Shown here one piece after another: positions 1 through 8,586 of a DNA stretch of 64,000 nucleotides (positions are counted from its first letter, which is position 1; each line of letters opens with the position of its first letter). The DNA is taken from the NCBI GenBank assembly GCA_937930305.1, contig CALGLE010000021.1:36366-100365 (forward strand), in the 5' to 3' direction. A model generated the notes under the pieces. It was not told where the DNA came from, searched no databases, and worked only from the letters and a program-made list of their open reading frames with translations. The translations under genes and the position numbers were made by a program. The DNA comes from an uncultured Granulosicoccaceae bacterium (GTDB lineage: Bacteria > Pseudomonadota > Gammaproteobacteria > Granulosicoccales > Granulosicoccaceae).

Positions 1-2
1 AC

Positions 3-2324
3 ACAGTTTCGTCAATGAAAGCACTGGCCAACAGTGTTTGGTCACCGCAAACAAAAGGTCGATGCGATGCATTAGTGGTGAAGTGGAACGGCTTGGAGGG
101 CGAATTCAAAGCGGCCCAGCAAAAAGCGTTTGATGAAGAGCGGGCGAAAGTTGATGCGTTGTTAAGGGCTGCGGATGCAAAAGCAGATAAAGACGCTGCA
201 GCCGATAGCGCGGATGCGGCATCCACGGATGCTAATAAAGAGAACGCCGATGCGTTGGTGTCTACAGAAACAAAGGCGGGTAACGCACCCCCTGAAACAG
301 CTGCTGCCACTGCTACAGACGAAGCCAACAGTGAAATAAGTGGCGCAGAAAAACCGGCAGCGGTTGTTGTGCCTGTCGTGCCAGACGATGACTGTATAAA
401 AGCGATAAAGGCGGGTATTGGGATTGAATCGCTGGATGAATTGCCCGCTAAGTTGGCGGCGGTAAAATCTGGCAGTGCTGCCTCGTTGTTAAGTGGCAGT
501 GAGCCTGGTAAGAAATTGATGGCGCACGCGGAAGCTGTCGCGGTATTGTTTGACCCCCCGTTTGAAATTAATTCTGCCCGTGTGAATGCAGTGACCGAAC
601 GTACGCGTCGGGTAGGCACCCTATTAGAAATTAACCAGCATTTGCCGGGAATCGATTTAAGCGGTGTGGCCTACATTGAGAAGCTTGGCGAACACAAAGA
701 GGCGTTAGGTGTTCGTATTGGTAAGGCAAAGCAGGAATCCGAAGACCGAATAAAAGCCACTCATCGACAATTTTCGGCACTCTCTGGCATCGTTAAAGAG
801 GGTAAATGGGGCGCTGCAAGCAGCATGTTTCGTCGCTTACAGAAAAAAATAAATGCCATGGAATCGGCTGAGAAAACTGTATTTAACGACAAGCTGTCTC
901 GCGCCGAAGAAGAACTGAACACGATGGCGGATTGGCAAGACTTTGCCGCCCGGCCCAAGCTAGAAGCTTTGTGTGAAAAAATGGAAGCGCTGCCTGCCAA
1001 AGAATTAGCCCCCGATGCTTTGGCGAAGGAAGTTCGCACCTTTCAAAATGAATGGAAAGGTTTAGGGGTGAGTCGTGCCTCCAATGACTTGTGGTCACGA
1101 TTTAAAACGGCTGGAGATGCTGCCTATGAACCGTGCAAAGCCTTCTTTGAAGAAAAACAGAAAGAACGCCAGGCTAAGGTTGATAACAAAAAGCAAATTT
1201 GTGATCAATTGGATTCAGCGGTTAAAGAAACAGACCTTGATGCAGAAACAATCGACTGGAAGGTGTTGCAGCGCACAGTGAATAACGCCAAGCGTGATTG
1301 GAGTCGAAATCGCGTAACTGATAGAAAACCCGATCGAAAGTTAGAAGAGCGCTTTACTCAGCTTTTGAAGCCTGTTGAGACAAAGCTGGCTGAGCAATAT
1401 GACGCTAATGCTGAGATCAAAAAAGATCTTATCGATAAAGTCACCAAGCTTGCCACGGGTGAAATTAATCAACACGCGGCAAACCAAGCGCGCAGCCTGC
1501 AAGCGAATTGGAAGGCGGTGGGCATTACGCGACGCAAAGAAGATCAAGTTTTGTGGGAACAGTTCAATGAGCAATGCCGCACCATATTTAAAACCATAAA
1601 AGATGCAGAGCGTGAAAAGTACAAGGCCAGTATGGGGCATGTATTTCGTGCGAAAGATATTATCAAAACCTTAAAACAGCATGCTAAGAAAGGTGATGCT
1701 GATGACGCCACTATTCAGGCATTAACCGTCGAATTTAATAGTCTGGCTGAATTTCCTGAGCGGGATAAGAAGTTCTTGCTTCGAGATTTTCGAGGTGCGC
1801 TGGATGCTAATAATAAGCGCCAGGAAACCAAAACTCGCCAGAAGCGTCTGCAAGTGTTTGATGAGGTTAAGCGCTGTGTCGGTTTGTGCGAGCAGCTTGA
1901 AGATGTGGTGGAAAACCCCGACATGATGACGGGCACGTTTATAGAAGAAATGACCGATGCTTGGGACGCGACTGAAGTAACGCTACCTAAAGACTGGTCC
2001 TCCTTACTAACGGCGCGACGGGATGCGGCGATTGCGCATATCAATGCCTCAACACAATACGACTATGAGAAGGCCGAAGCTGCTCGGCGAGATTTACTCA
2101 TTCGCATGGAAGTGGTGGCCGACATTGATACTCCAGCGGAAGACAAAGCACTTCGAATGGCGTTTCAATTAGCGAATTTGCAACAAGGCATGACGGGATC
2201 GGCTGTGGCCGATAAAAAATCTGAATTGAAGTCCCTCGAGCGAGACTGGCTGTCAATGGCGCCGGCGCTTAAGGAAAAGCGAGATGCGCTGAATTCTCGT
2301 TACATAAAAGCGATGAAAGGCTAA
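3..2324 (+). CDS. DUF349 domain protein (5' truncated by window edge)
   Basis: The frame is open from base 3 with no stop before the first ATG at 15, so the true start probably lies upstream. The visible product has an Ala/Asp/Glu-rich, probably disordered segment (about residues 45-120 from the ATG at 15). It is followed by long charged helices carrying the recurrent DUF349 signature, an aromatic-rich repeat of the form W-K-x-V-G-x-x-R-x-x-D-x-x-L-W-x-x-F. The clearest copy is around residues 500-525, with a degenerate one near 345-365. DUF349 proteins are cytoplasmic helical proteins of poorly known function, typically 800-950 aa in proteobacteria. The EAL gene starts 11 bases downstream, so the two are probably co-transcribed. 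Family assignment is secure; function is unknown. Confidence 0.85.
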   Translation, partial: TVSSMKALANSVWSPQTKGRCDALVVKWNGLEGEFKAAQQKAFDEERAKVDALLRAADAKADKDAAADSADAASTDANKENADALVSTETKAGNAPPETAAATATDEANSEISGAEKPAAVVVPVVPDDDCIKAIKAGIGIESLDELPAKLAAVKSGSAASLLSGSEPGKKLMAHAEAVAVLFDPPFEINSARVNAVTERTRRVGTLLEINQHLPGIDLSGVAYIEKLGEHKEALGVRIGKAKQESEDRIKATHRQFSALSGIVKEGKWGAASSMFRRLQKKINAMESAEKTVFNDKLSRAEEELNTMADWQDFAARPKLEALCEKMEALPAKELAPDALAKEVRTFQNEWKGLGVSRASNDLWSRFKTAGDAAYEPCKAFFEEKQKERQAKVDNKKQICDQLDSAVKETDLDAETIDWKVLQRTVNNAKRDWSRNRVTDRKPDRKLEERFTQLLKPVETKLAEQYDANAEIKKDLIDKVTKLATGEINQHAANQARSLQANWKAVGITRRKEDQVLWEQFNEQCRTIFKTIKDAEREKYKASMGHVFRAKDIIKTLKQHAKKGDADDATIQALTVEFNSLAEFPERDKKFLLRDFRGALDANNKRQETKTRQKRLQVFDEVKRCVGLCEQLEDVVENPDMMTGTFIEEMTDAWDATEVTLPKDWSSLLTARRDAAIAHINASTQYDYEKAEAARRDLLIRMEVVADIDTPAEDKALRMAFQLANLQQGMTGSAVADKKSELKSLERDWLSMAPALKEKRDALNSRYIKAMKG

Positions 2325-2335
2325 GCAGAAAAAAC

Positions 2336-3520
2336 ATGACGCATCCAATTCACCATGATTCACCCACAGCGGAGCAAATCGCTTCTGCGATGGAGCGTGA
2401 TGAGCTGGTGATGTATTACCAGCCCAAGGTGAGTTTGTTAACCGGTAATGTGGTTGGGGCTGAAGCGCTTGTGCGTTGGAATGATCCGCACAGCCGAGTG
2501 CTCTCACCCAGCGTGTTTTTGCCACAAGCGGAAGCCGGTGGGCTACTGCACGACATGACTGTTCAGTTGCTTGACGATGTAGTGGCAGCCTGTATTAATG
2601 TGCGCCGATGTGCACCGGATTTGGCGTTATCCATTAATGTTGCCCCCAACGATTTAACATCCCATGCCATCAGTTCCCGTATTGGCAGCTATTTAAGTGG
2701 TGGGTCCATCCAGCCACATGAATTGCAAATTGAAATCACCGAAAGCATCGTGATGGATAAGTTTGATGTGGTGCTCGCTGAGCTGGGTGAACTTAGTAGC
2801 ATGGGCATCAAAGTGTTAATGGATGATTTTGGTACAGGCTATTCCTCTATTGATCGCTTAAGTCAAATGCCGTTTAGCGCGCTAAAGCTTGATCAAGGTG
2901 TTGTGCGTCGCATGACCACCTCTTCGCAAAATTTAAACACGGTACGCTCCGCTGTTGCCATGGCCAGAGAGCTTGGCATGACGTCCATAGCCGAAGGCGT
3001 AGAGAGCATTGAGCAATACAATATTTTAATTGCCACAGGTTGTGAAGAGGCACAAGGCTTCTATATCAGTCGTCCGATGCCATTAAATCAATTCATTGAT
3101 TTTGTAAAAGAAGATCGTCATTTCCCTAGCTCTCAAATCGGCTGTGTGCATCAGGCAGTGTTCAACATTCTTCGCTATCGTAAGTCCTTATTGGATATTG
3201 CCGTCTGCCATGCGTTGGGCAGCGGTAGTGTAGCGCCATCGATTACTGACACCCGATTATCCTCGTCAGATCACGGGTTCCGAGCCGCAGAATGGTATTT
3301 TGGGATTGGCCAACTGTTGAATTACCACGAGTCTTTTCGAGCCGTGGAAGCACCCCTCATAAAGCTCAATGAATTGGGTTCTGCCTTGCAACGTGAGTTG
3401 GTGAGTGGAAGTCCTTCCAGGGCTCACAGTGATCGCTTACGCGATATCGACAACTACTCCTCATTGGTTGTTTCTGAGTTACATCGATTAGAATCGGCCT
3501 TATTAGCTGAACTTGCATAA
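2336..3520 (+). CDS. EAL-domain cyclic-di-GMP phosphodiesterase with CZB-like C-terminal domain
   Basis: The product is a 394-aa cytoplasmic protein with no membrane segment. Residues about 15-255 form an EAL domain with all the expected catalytic and metal positions: E43 of the EAL motif, N101, E133, D163-D164 of the DDFGTG loop, K184, E220 and Q240. It should therefore hydrolyse c-di-GMP to pGpG. Residues about 268-394 resemble a CZB (chemoreceptor zinc-binding) helical bundle: H272 and W320 align, but the Cys and two later His ligands appear as F315, L341 and N345. No GGDEF or receiver domain is present. It lies 11 bases after the DUF349 gene and ends convergently with the next gene. The EAL assignment is strong; the CZB resemblance is my inference by eye. 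Confidence 0.9.
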   Translation: MTHPIHHDSPTAEQIASAMERDELVMYYQPKVSLLTGNVVGAEALVRWNDPHSRVLSPSVFLPQAEAGGLLHDMTVQLLDDVVAACINVRRCAPDLALSINVAPNDLTSHAISSRIGSYLSGGSIQPHELQIEITESIVMDKFDVVLAELGELSSMGIKVLMDDFGTGYSSIDRLSQMPFSALKLDQGVVRRMTTSSQNLNTVRSAVAMARELGMTSIAEGVESIEQYNILIATGCEEAQGFYISRPMPLNQFIDFVKEDRHFPSSQIGCVHQAVFNILRYRKSLLDIAVCHALGSGSVAPSITDTRLSSSDHGFRAAEWYFGIGQLLNYHESFRAVEAPLIKLNELGSALQRELVSGSPSRAHSDRLRDIDNYSSLVVSELHRLESALLAELA

Positions 3521-3561
3521 GCTGGCCCAGCCTGTGCCACCCTCAGATTGACCCAATCAAT

Positions 3562-4368
3562 TCAAAGGGTGCGTTCTTTCAGCTGAGTAAGCGCCTGAAT
3601 CAACGCCTCATCAAATTCATCGCTATCCCGACCTAAGCTAGCCATTGCGCAGCGCATATCTTTTTCTAAAATGCCAATCGTAGAATGCGGTGAATACCCG
3701 TCGTTGGCCCAGTCTATTTGAGAGAAATTTTTGCTGTACCAAGTACTGCCTGAGCTGGCGTTGATTACATTCAACAGCATCTGCTCATCAATTCCTTCCG
3801 CTCGCGCGTCCGCTAACACACGGCGAGTGACTAAAACTGATGCAGCCGCTAGCGTGTTGTTCAGTGTTTTTACGAGCATGCCTTGGCCCAATTCCCCCAC
3901 ACGAAAGTGACTTTTCCCCATCGCATCAAACAACGGCTGATGACGATCGAGGAGAGAATTTTCCCCCGCCAACATGAATGACAAGCGTCGTTCCTGGGCT
4001 GCAATAGGAGCGCCCGACATGGGGGCTTCGACCAAGCTAATGTGGCTGGGCAAGCGCTGACGCAGCTTAAGAACATCGGGCTTGGCAACGGTGGAGCTAA
4101 CAATCACATGCTGAGGTGGGTTGGGGTTTTTGTCTGAGAAAATGGCTTGCTCGTCAAAACACACATCAAATAGGTCGCGAGCTGAACGAACCACCAGCAA
4201 CAAGGTGTCTGCGTTTGCGTCATGCACGGAATTGAGGAACTTCAGCTTCGATTGCTGCATGGCTTGGGTTGACTTCACATCAAAGCCGACCACATCAAAG
4301 TTGGCCTCTAAAAGACTAATCGCCATGGGTAAACCCATGGCACCACATCCGGCAACGATAACTCGCAA
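3562..4368 (-). CDS. NAD-binding beta-hydroxyacid dehydrogenase family protein
   Basis: The product is about 268 aa. It has an N-terminal Rossmann fold with the dinucleotide motif G-C-G-A-M-G immediately after the start, the substrate-binding motif E-A-P-M-S-G-A-P in the middle, and a helical C-terminal domain. This is the 6-phosphogluconate dehydrogenase-like / 3-hydroxyisobutyrate dehydrogenase family, which oxidises small beta-hydroxy acids with NAD(P)+. A TTG start at 4368 is preferred: it puts the Rossmann strand at the N-terminus, has a GGGGA ribosome site 8 bases upstream and avoids overlapping the divergent peptidase gene. An ATG at 4440 would add 24 residues unlike the family. The Asn-Asn-Thr context (L-N-N-T-L-A-A) and the expected catalytic Lys (V-K-T-L-N-N) are present. 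Substrate cannot be told from sequence. Confidence 0.82.
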   Translation of the reverse strand: MRVIVAGCGAMGLPMAISLLEANFDVVGFDVKSTQAMQQSKLKFLNSVHDANADTLLLVVRSARDLFDVCFDEQAIFSDKNPNPPQHVIVSSTVAKPDVLKLRQRLPSHISLVEAPMSGAPIAAQERRLSFMLAGENSLLDRHQPLFDAMGKSHFRVGELGQGMLVKTLNNTLAAASVLVTRRVLADARAEGIDEQMLLNVINASSGSTWYSKNFSQIDWANDGYSPHSTIGILEKDMRCAMASLGRDSDEFDEALIQALTQLKERTL

Positions 4369-4426
4369 GCTGGTAATCCCCGTGATTAAGCTATGAGATA
4401 ATAGGCGACAGCATACGGGAGAATTT

Positions 4427-5626
4427 ATGAACGCTGACACCCTTCGTTACCGGAACGATTTAGAACAGGCCGAAGCCTTAAGCGAAGAGCGCGAGGTGAA
4501 GCGGGTCACGGAGTGGCTGGAGAAGCAAGAGGCGGAAGGCTCGACGGGATTGCGCCGTCAGTTATTGGCGACCTCCGTTCGGCTCAGTCGGAAAATGGCG
4601 CCTGATATTTATAAACTGTCGGATGAGTGCGTAGAGCGTTTGTCTATGGATACCCCACTCGAACTCTATGTTTTTAACTCGGCGCAATTTAATGCGATGT
4701 GCTTTAAACCTGAGGAGGGCCGGGTATTCGTGATGTTCTCTTCCAGCTTGTTGGAGGGTTTCTCGCCAAGAGAGCTGCAATTCGTTATGGGCCATGAATT
4801 CGGCCATCACATCTACAACCATCACGAAATTCCCATCGGTTATTTAGTCAAAGGCCGGCAACGCCCCGATCCCAAACTGGCTTTGCGCTTGTTCGCATGG
4901 TCTAGAAATGCAGAAATCTCAGCTGATCGAGCAGGTGCCTATTGTGCGAATGATCTGCATAGCGTGGCCAGTGCTCTGTTTAAGTTGTCTTCAGGCCTTA
5001 CCGGTGACTTGGTGAAATTTGATTTAGAAGAATTCTTGCAGCAAGTTAGTGATATGGAGGTTATTGATTCAGAGCCTGATCGAGATGCACCGCAAGGCGA
5101 TTGGTTCTCGACGCACCCATTTAGCCCGCTTCGGGTGAAAGCCCTGCAGTTATTTTTCGCCTCTAAGCTCATGCACCCGTCTGGCACCTCCATAGACAAC
5201 ATGGATGTTGGCGTGCAGCGCTTGATGAGCCTGATGGAGCCAAGCTACTTAGATGCTCGTAGCGATGCTGCGATTGCCATGCGCAATTTGTTGTTTGCCG
5301 GGGGATTGGTGGTGGCTGATGCCAGCAATGGCATTTCGGAAGCCGAAGTGGAAGTGTTTGAACGCTTTTTTGACAAGGGCGATGTGAGTGAGAAGCTGAA
5401 TGTCAATCGCATCCGAGAGGAGCTGCCGCAGCGCATTCAGCGGGCTAAAGAGCAAGCCACGGAAACCCAATGCATGCAAGTGATGCGGGATATCTGCGTG
5501 ATTGCTATGACGGAAGACCATGTGAGTGTTGAGGAGCGCAATGTATTGAACAGCATTGCCGATGGGCTGGGTATTTCGCGCACTTTCATCTGCCAGACTT
5601 TGGCGGAAGACTGTGAGCCAGACTAA
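4427..5626 (+). CDS. M48-family zinc metallopeptidase with TerB-like C-terminal domain
   Basis: The product is a 399-aa protein without an obvious signal peptide or membrane helix. The peptidase core has the gluzincin motif H123-E124-F-G-H127 and a third ligand in N-A-E163-I-S-A-D167, characteristic of M48 (HtpX/Ste24-like) peptidases. Residues about 265-399 form an acidic helical domain resembling TerB/DjlA-N, with two D/E-rich helical hairpins (V-V-A-D-A-S-N-G-I-S-E-A-E and M-T-E-D-H-V-S-V-E-E-R). Most M48 proteins are membrane-anchored or lipoproteins, so this soluble M48-TerB architecture is less common. It may process or sense cytoplasmic proteins; its target is unknown. It is followed by a palindrome and the amtB promoter region. 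Confidence 0.87.
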   Translation: MNADTLRYRNDLEQAEALSEEREVKRVTEWLEKQEAEGSTGLRRQLLATSVRLSRKMAPDIYKLSDECVERLSMDTPLELYVFNSAQFNAMCFKPEEGRVFVMFSSSLLEGFSPRELQFVMGHEFGHHIYNHHEIPIGYLVKGRQRPDPKLALRLFAWSRNAEISADRAGAYCANDLHSVASALFKLSSGLTGDLVKFDLEEFLQQVSDMEVIDSEPDRDAPQGDWFSTHPFSPLRVKALQLFFASKLMHPSGTSIDNMDVGVQRLMSLMEPSYLDARSDAAIAMRNLLFAGGLVVADASNGISEAEVEVFERFFDKGDVSEKLNVNRIREELPQRIQRAKEQATETQCMQVMRDICVIAMTEDHVSVEERNVLNSIADGLGISRTFICQTLAEDCEPD

Positions 5627-5630
5627 TTTA

Positions 5631-5647
5631 CGCACCAATATGGTGCA
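5631..5647. promoter_or_regulatory. NtrC-type binding site upstream of amtB
   Basis: The bases cGCACCAATATGGTGCA match the NtrC (NRI) enhancer consensus TGCACCANNNTGGTGCA at every position but the first. The site sits about 150 bp before the amtB start, a normal distance for a sigma-54 enhancer. This fits nitrogen-limitation control of amtB-glnK. It also lies only 5 bases after the peptidase stop, so it could form a small hairpin in that transcript. Confidence 0.6.
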
Positions 5648-5737
5648 ACTAGTTGGCATTTATTTGAAGGTGAGATTCCTATTTTGTACGCATTGAAAGG
5701 GTAATAAGTCGATAAAATCGCTGAACCACGAGTGCTC

Positions 5738-5754
5738 TGCACCATTGTTGTGCG
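5738..5754. promoter_or_regulatory. Second NtrC-like site in the amtB leader
   Basis: The bases TGCACCATTGTTGTGCG agree with the NtrC consensus at 12 of 14 specified positions. The site is 107 bp downstream of the first and lies between outer arms GTGCTC (5732-5737) and GAGCAC (5761-5766), so it could alternatively form a nested leader hairpin. No convincing -24/-12 promoter was found, so the transcription start is unplaced. Confidence 0.4.
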
Positions 5755-5796
5755 GTACTTGAGCACGATCAACCCATCTCTGACTCGGTTTACACA

Positions 5797-6990
5797 ATGG
5801 AAGCTCTTCAGTCTGGCAGTAATGTCCTATTTGTTTTGCTTGGCGCTATTTTGGTTCTGTTCATGCACGCGGGCTTCGCTTTTCTAGAAGTGGGCACCGT
5901 GCGGGAGAAGAATCAAGTCAACGCGCTGGTTAAAATATTCAGTGATTTCGGCGTCTCCACCATCGCCTATTTTTTCATTGGCTACCAAGTGGCTTACGGC
6001 ATGGATTTTTTCTCCTCCGCCAGTGCTTTATCTGCGAATAATGGCTATGAGCTGGTCAAGTTTTTCTTCTTGCTCACTTTCGCAGCCGCCATTCCGGCGA
6101 TTATTTCTGGCGGCATCGCTGAACGCGCTAAATTTTATCCACAGCTCATTGCATCAGCACTGATCGTTGCGCTGGTATACCCCTTATTTGAGGGGATGGT
6201 TTGGAACGGTAATTTTGGTTTCCAAGAGAAAATCAATAACATCACAGGGGCTGATTTCCATGATTTCGCAGGTTCCATTGTGGTGCACGGGGTGGGTGGC
6301 TGGATTGCTTTAGCGGCGGTGATGCTATTGGGTGCCCGAACGGGTCGTTACAACAAAGATGGCAGCATTGCCGCAGCGTTTGCGCCGTCCAGCATTCCTT
6401 GGTTGGCACTGGGTGCTTGGATCCTCACCGTGGGTTGGTTTGGGTTTAACGTCATGTCAGCTCAAGAGGTCGCGGGTGTGAGTGGCTTGGTTGCTATGAA
6501 CTCGTTGATGGCCATGGTGGGCGGCTTGCTGGCGGCGTTATTTGCAGGCAAAAATGACCCAGGTTTTGTGCACAATGGGCCTTTGGCTGGCCTGGTTGCT
6601 GTTTGTGCTGGCTCTGATGTGATGCATCCGATGGGCTCCTTGGTGGTAGGTGCGGTCGCGGGAGTGTTATTCGTTTGGGCGTTCACGATGGCGCAAAATC
6701 GTTGGAAGATTGATGATGTGCTCGGTGTTTGGCCACTGCATGGGTTATGTGGCGCCTGGGGTGGTCTTGCCTGCGGCATTTTCGGCCTAGAAGCCTTCGG
6801 CGGTTTGGGTGGCGTCTCTTTTGCTGCGCAATTGATTGGTACCGTAGCGGGTATATTGATAGCGTTGGCTGGCGGTTTTATTATCTACGGCGGTTTGAAA
6901 GCGGTCACCGGCATTCGTCTAAGCGAAGAAGAAGAATACGAAGGCGCTGATTTGAGCATTCACAAAATTTCCTCAACTTCCTCGCGCTAA
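5797..6990 (+). CDS. amtB: Ammonium transporter (Amt/AmtB family)
   Basis: The product is a 397-aa inner-membrane protein with about 11 hydrophobic segments and no long cleavable leader. Family hallmarks include the N-terminal helix ending F-L-E-V-G-T-V-R-E-K-N, the segment G-A-D-F-H-D-F-A-G-S-I-V-V-H with the first pore histidine, and W-P-L-H-G-L-C-G-A-W-G with the second. The cytosolic tail ends in the usual E-E-E-Y-E-G-A-D-L-S-I-H pattern that contacts the PII protein. It conducts ammonium/ammonia and is gated by GlnK. The ATG at 5797 gives the correct mature N-terminus. The glnK gene follows after 36 bases, the classic amtB-glnK pair, and NtrC-type sites lie upstream. Confidence 0.96.
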   Translation: MEALQSGSNVLFVLLGAILVLFMHAGFAFLEVGTVREKNQVNALVKIFSDFGVSTIAYFFIGYQVAYGMDFFSSASALSANNGYELVKFFFLLTFAAAIPAIISGGIAERAKFYPQLIASALIVALVYPLFEGMVWNGNFGFQEKINNITGADFHDFAGSIVVHGVGGWIALAAVMLLGARTGRYNKDGSIAAAFAPSSIPWLALGAWILTVGWFGFNVMSAQEVAGVSGLVAMNSLMAMVGGLLAALFAGKNDPGFVHNGPLAGLVAVCAGSDVMHPMGSLVVGAVAGVLFVWAFTMAQNRWKIDDVLGVWPLHGLCGAWGGLACGIFGLEAFGGLGGVSFAAQLIGTVAGILIALAGGFIIYGGLKAVTGIRLSEEEEYEGADLSIHKISSTSSR

Positions 6991-7365
<375 letters not shown>

Positions 7366-7427
7366 TGCGAAGTACTCTTAGCTCGGAAAGGGGCGGGGCA
7401 GCGGTACGCCGCTAACTGAGCTTCCAC

Positions 7428-7465
7428 AAAAAAGGCCGGTGAATGTGATATTCACCGGCCTTTTT
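7428..7465. terminator. Bidirectional intrinsic terminator between glnK and the LysR gene
   Basis: A perfect 11-bp stem (GGCCGGTGAAT at 7434-7444 with ATTCACCGGCC at 7450-7460) has a 5-base loop, six A on the left and five T on the right. It can terminate the rightward amtB-glnK transcript and the leftward LysR transcript. Confidence 0.9.
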
Positions 7466-7488
7466 CGTTGATCGATCAACGTCATGCT

Positions 7489-8400
7489 TTAGACGTTTTG
7501 TTCCCAAGGTGGGTTGGGTGAAAATTTTGAAACCATGAAGTCGGTGAACACTCGTACCTTGTTGCTGAGGTGACGGCGGTGTGGGTAAACCAATTGGATG
7601 GTTGAGGAGTCGGCTGCGTGTTCTTGCAGCAACGGAACCACTAAGCCAGATTTTAAGCTGGGCTGAACCACATAAGTTGCCAAACGAGCGATACCGATGC
7701 CTGCCTTGACAGCTTCATGCAGGGCAGAAGCGCTATTGGTATGGAAATTTCCCTTAACACGCAGCACCTTGATGCCGTTGTCGGTATTGAATTCCCAGTC
7801 ATTGAAATGTTGAATAGAGCTGTGCGTGAGACAGTTCTGCGTTAACAGATCATCGGGTGTGCGCGGTGTACCGTGTTTCGCTAAGTATTCGGGTGAGGCA
7901 CAGATCACGCGCTTGTTCACCGCTAAGCGTCGAGCTACCAGTGATTCATCGGTCAGGCCATCGCTGAGTACGATTGCCACGTCAACGCCTTCACCAACCA
8001 AATCCACCTCGCGCTCGGACAATTCAAGCTCGACCCGCAATTCAGGGTAGGTCGCCATGAATTCAGGCATCAGTTTGATCATCTGGATGCGAGCGAAAGC
8101 GGACACTGTGGTGACTCGCAAGGTGCCGGTGACCCGGTCGTGCAGAGCCATGACAGCGTCTTCGGCTTGTTGGATTTCGTCCAAAATCGCGCCACAGCGA
8201 TCGTGGAAGGCATGACCTTCCGCGGTTAAGCTGAGCTTACGCGTGGTGCGCTGAAATAGACGTGCTCCCAAACGATCTTCCAGGCGGGTAATGAGCTTAC
8301 TCACCGCAGAAGGGGTTAAATCAAGTTCACGCGCGGCCGCCGAGAAGCTGCCCATATCAGCAGCTTTCGAAAACACCAACATCTCGGTGTATTTGTCCAT
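7489..8400 (-). CDS. LysR-family transcriptional regulator
   Basis: The product has 303 aa, the normal length. Residues 1-60 form the winged helix-turn-helix, with G-S-F-S-A-A-A-R-E-L-D-L-T-P-S-A-V-S-K as the recognition region. An inducer-binding periplasmic-protein-like domain follows from about residue 90. The R-L-G-A-R-L-F-Q-R-T-T-R motif and overall sequence place it with the CrgA/DhcR-type subgroup, which often controls a divergent neighbour. The neighbour here is an ABC exporter starting 186 bp away. Inducer and targets are unknown. The ATG at 8400 starts directly at the family N-terminus. Confidence 0.93.
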   Translation of the reverse strand: MDKYTEMLVFSKAADMGSFSAAARELDLTPSAVSKLITRLEDRLGARLFQRTTRKLSLTAEGHAFHDRCGAILDEIQQAEDAVMALHDRVTGTLRVTTVSAFARIQMIKLMPEFMATYPELRVELELSEREVDLVGEGVDVAIVLSDGLTDESLVARRLAVNKRVICASPEYLAKHGTPRTPDDLLTQNCLTHSSIQHFNDWEFNTDNGIKVLRVKGNFHTNSASALHEAVKAGIGIARLATYVVQPSLKSGLVVPLLQEHAADSSTIQLVYPHRRHLSNKVRVFTDFMVSKFSPNPPWEQNV

Positions 8401-8458
8401 CCGATTAATGCCTCAGATGCATATAAAGTGGTTAGTAATCATATATTACGCGCATGCA

Positions 8459-8474
8459 AATAACAATTGCTATT
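8459..8474. promoter_or_regulatory. Near-palindrome in the LysR/ABC divergent promoter
   Basis: The bases AATAACAATTGCTATT form an 8+8 inverted repeat with one mismatch per half. The repeat is 59 bp upstream of the LysR start in the divergent intergenic region. Position and symmetry fit an operator, but no consensus is known. Confidence 0.3.
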
Positions 8475-8586
8475 CCTTGCGTCACACTATTTGAATTGAA
8501 TTGCGTCCATTCTTGAAAAGCGTGCAGGGTTCGATATTTTCAAGCCCTGATTTATGGTTCCCGGCTTGTACGTATGAGGTGAGCGT

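Noticed and set aside
5654..5668. TTGGCATTTATTTGAA as the sigma-54 promoter of amtB
   Set aside because: The -24 GG and -12 elements are one base too close and the -12 GC is missing; it also lies upstream of the second NtrC-like site.
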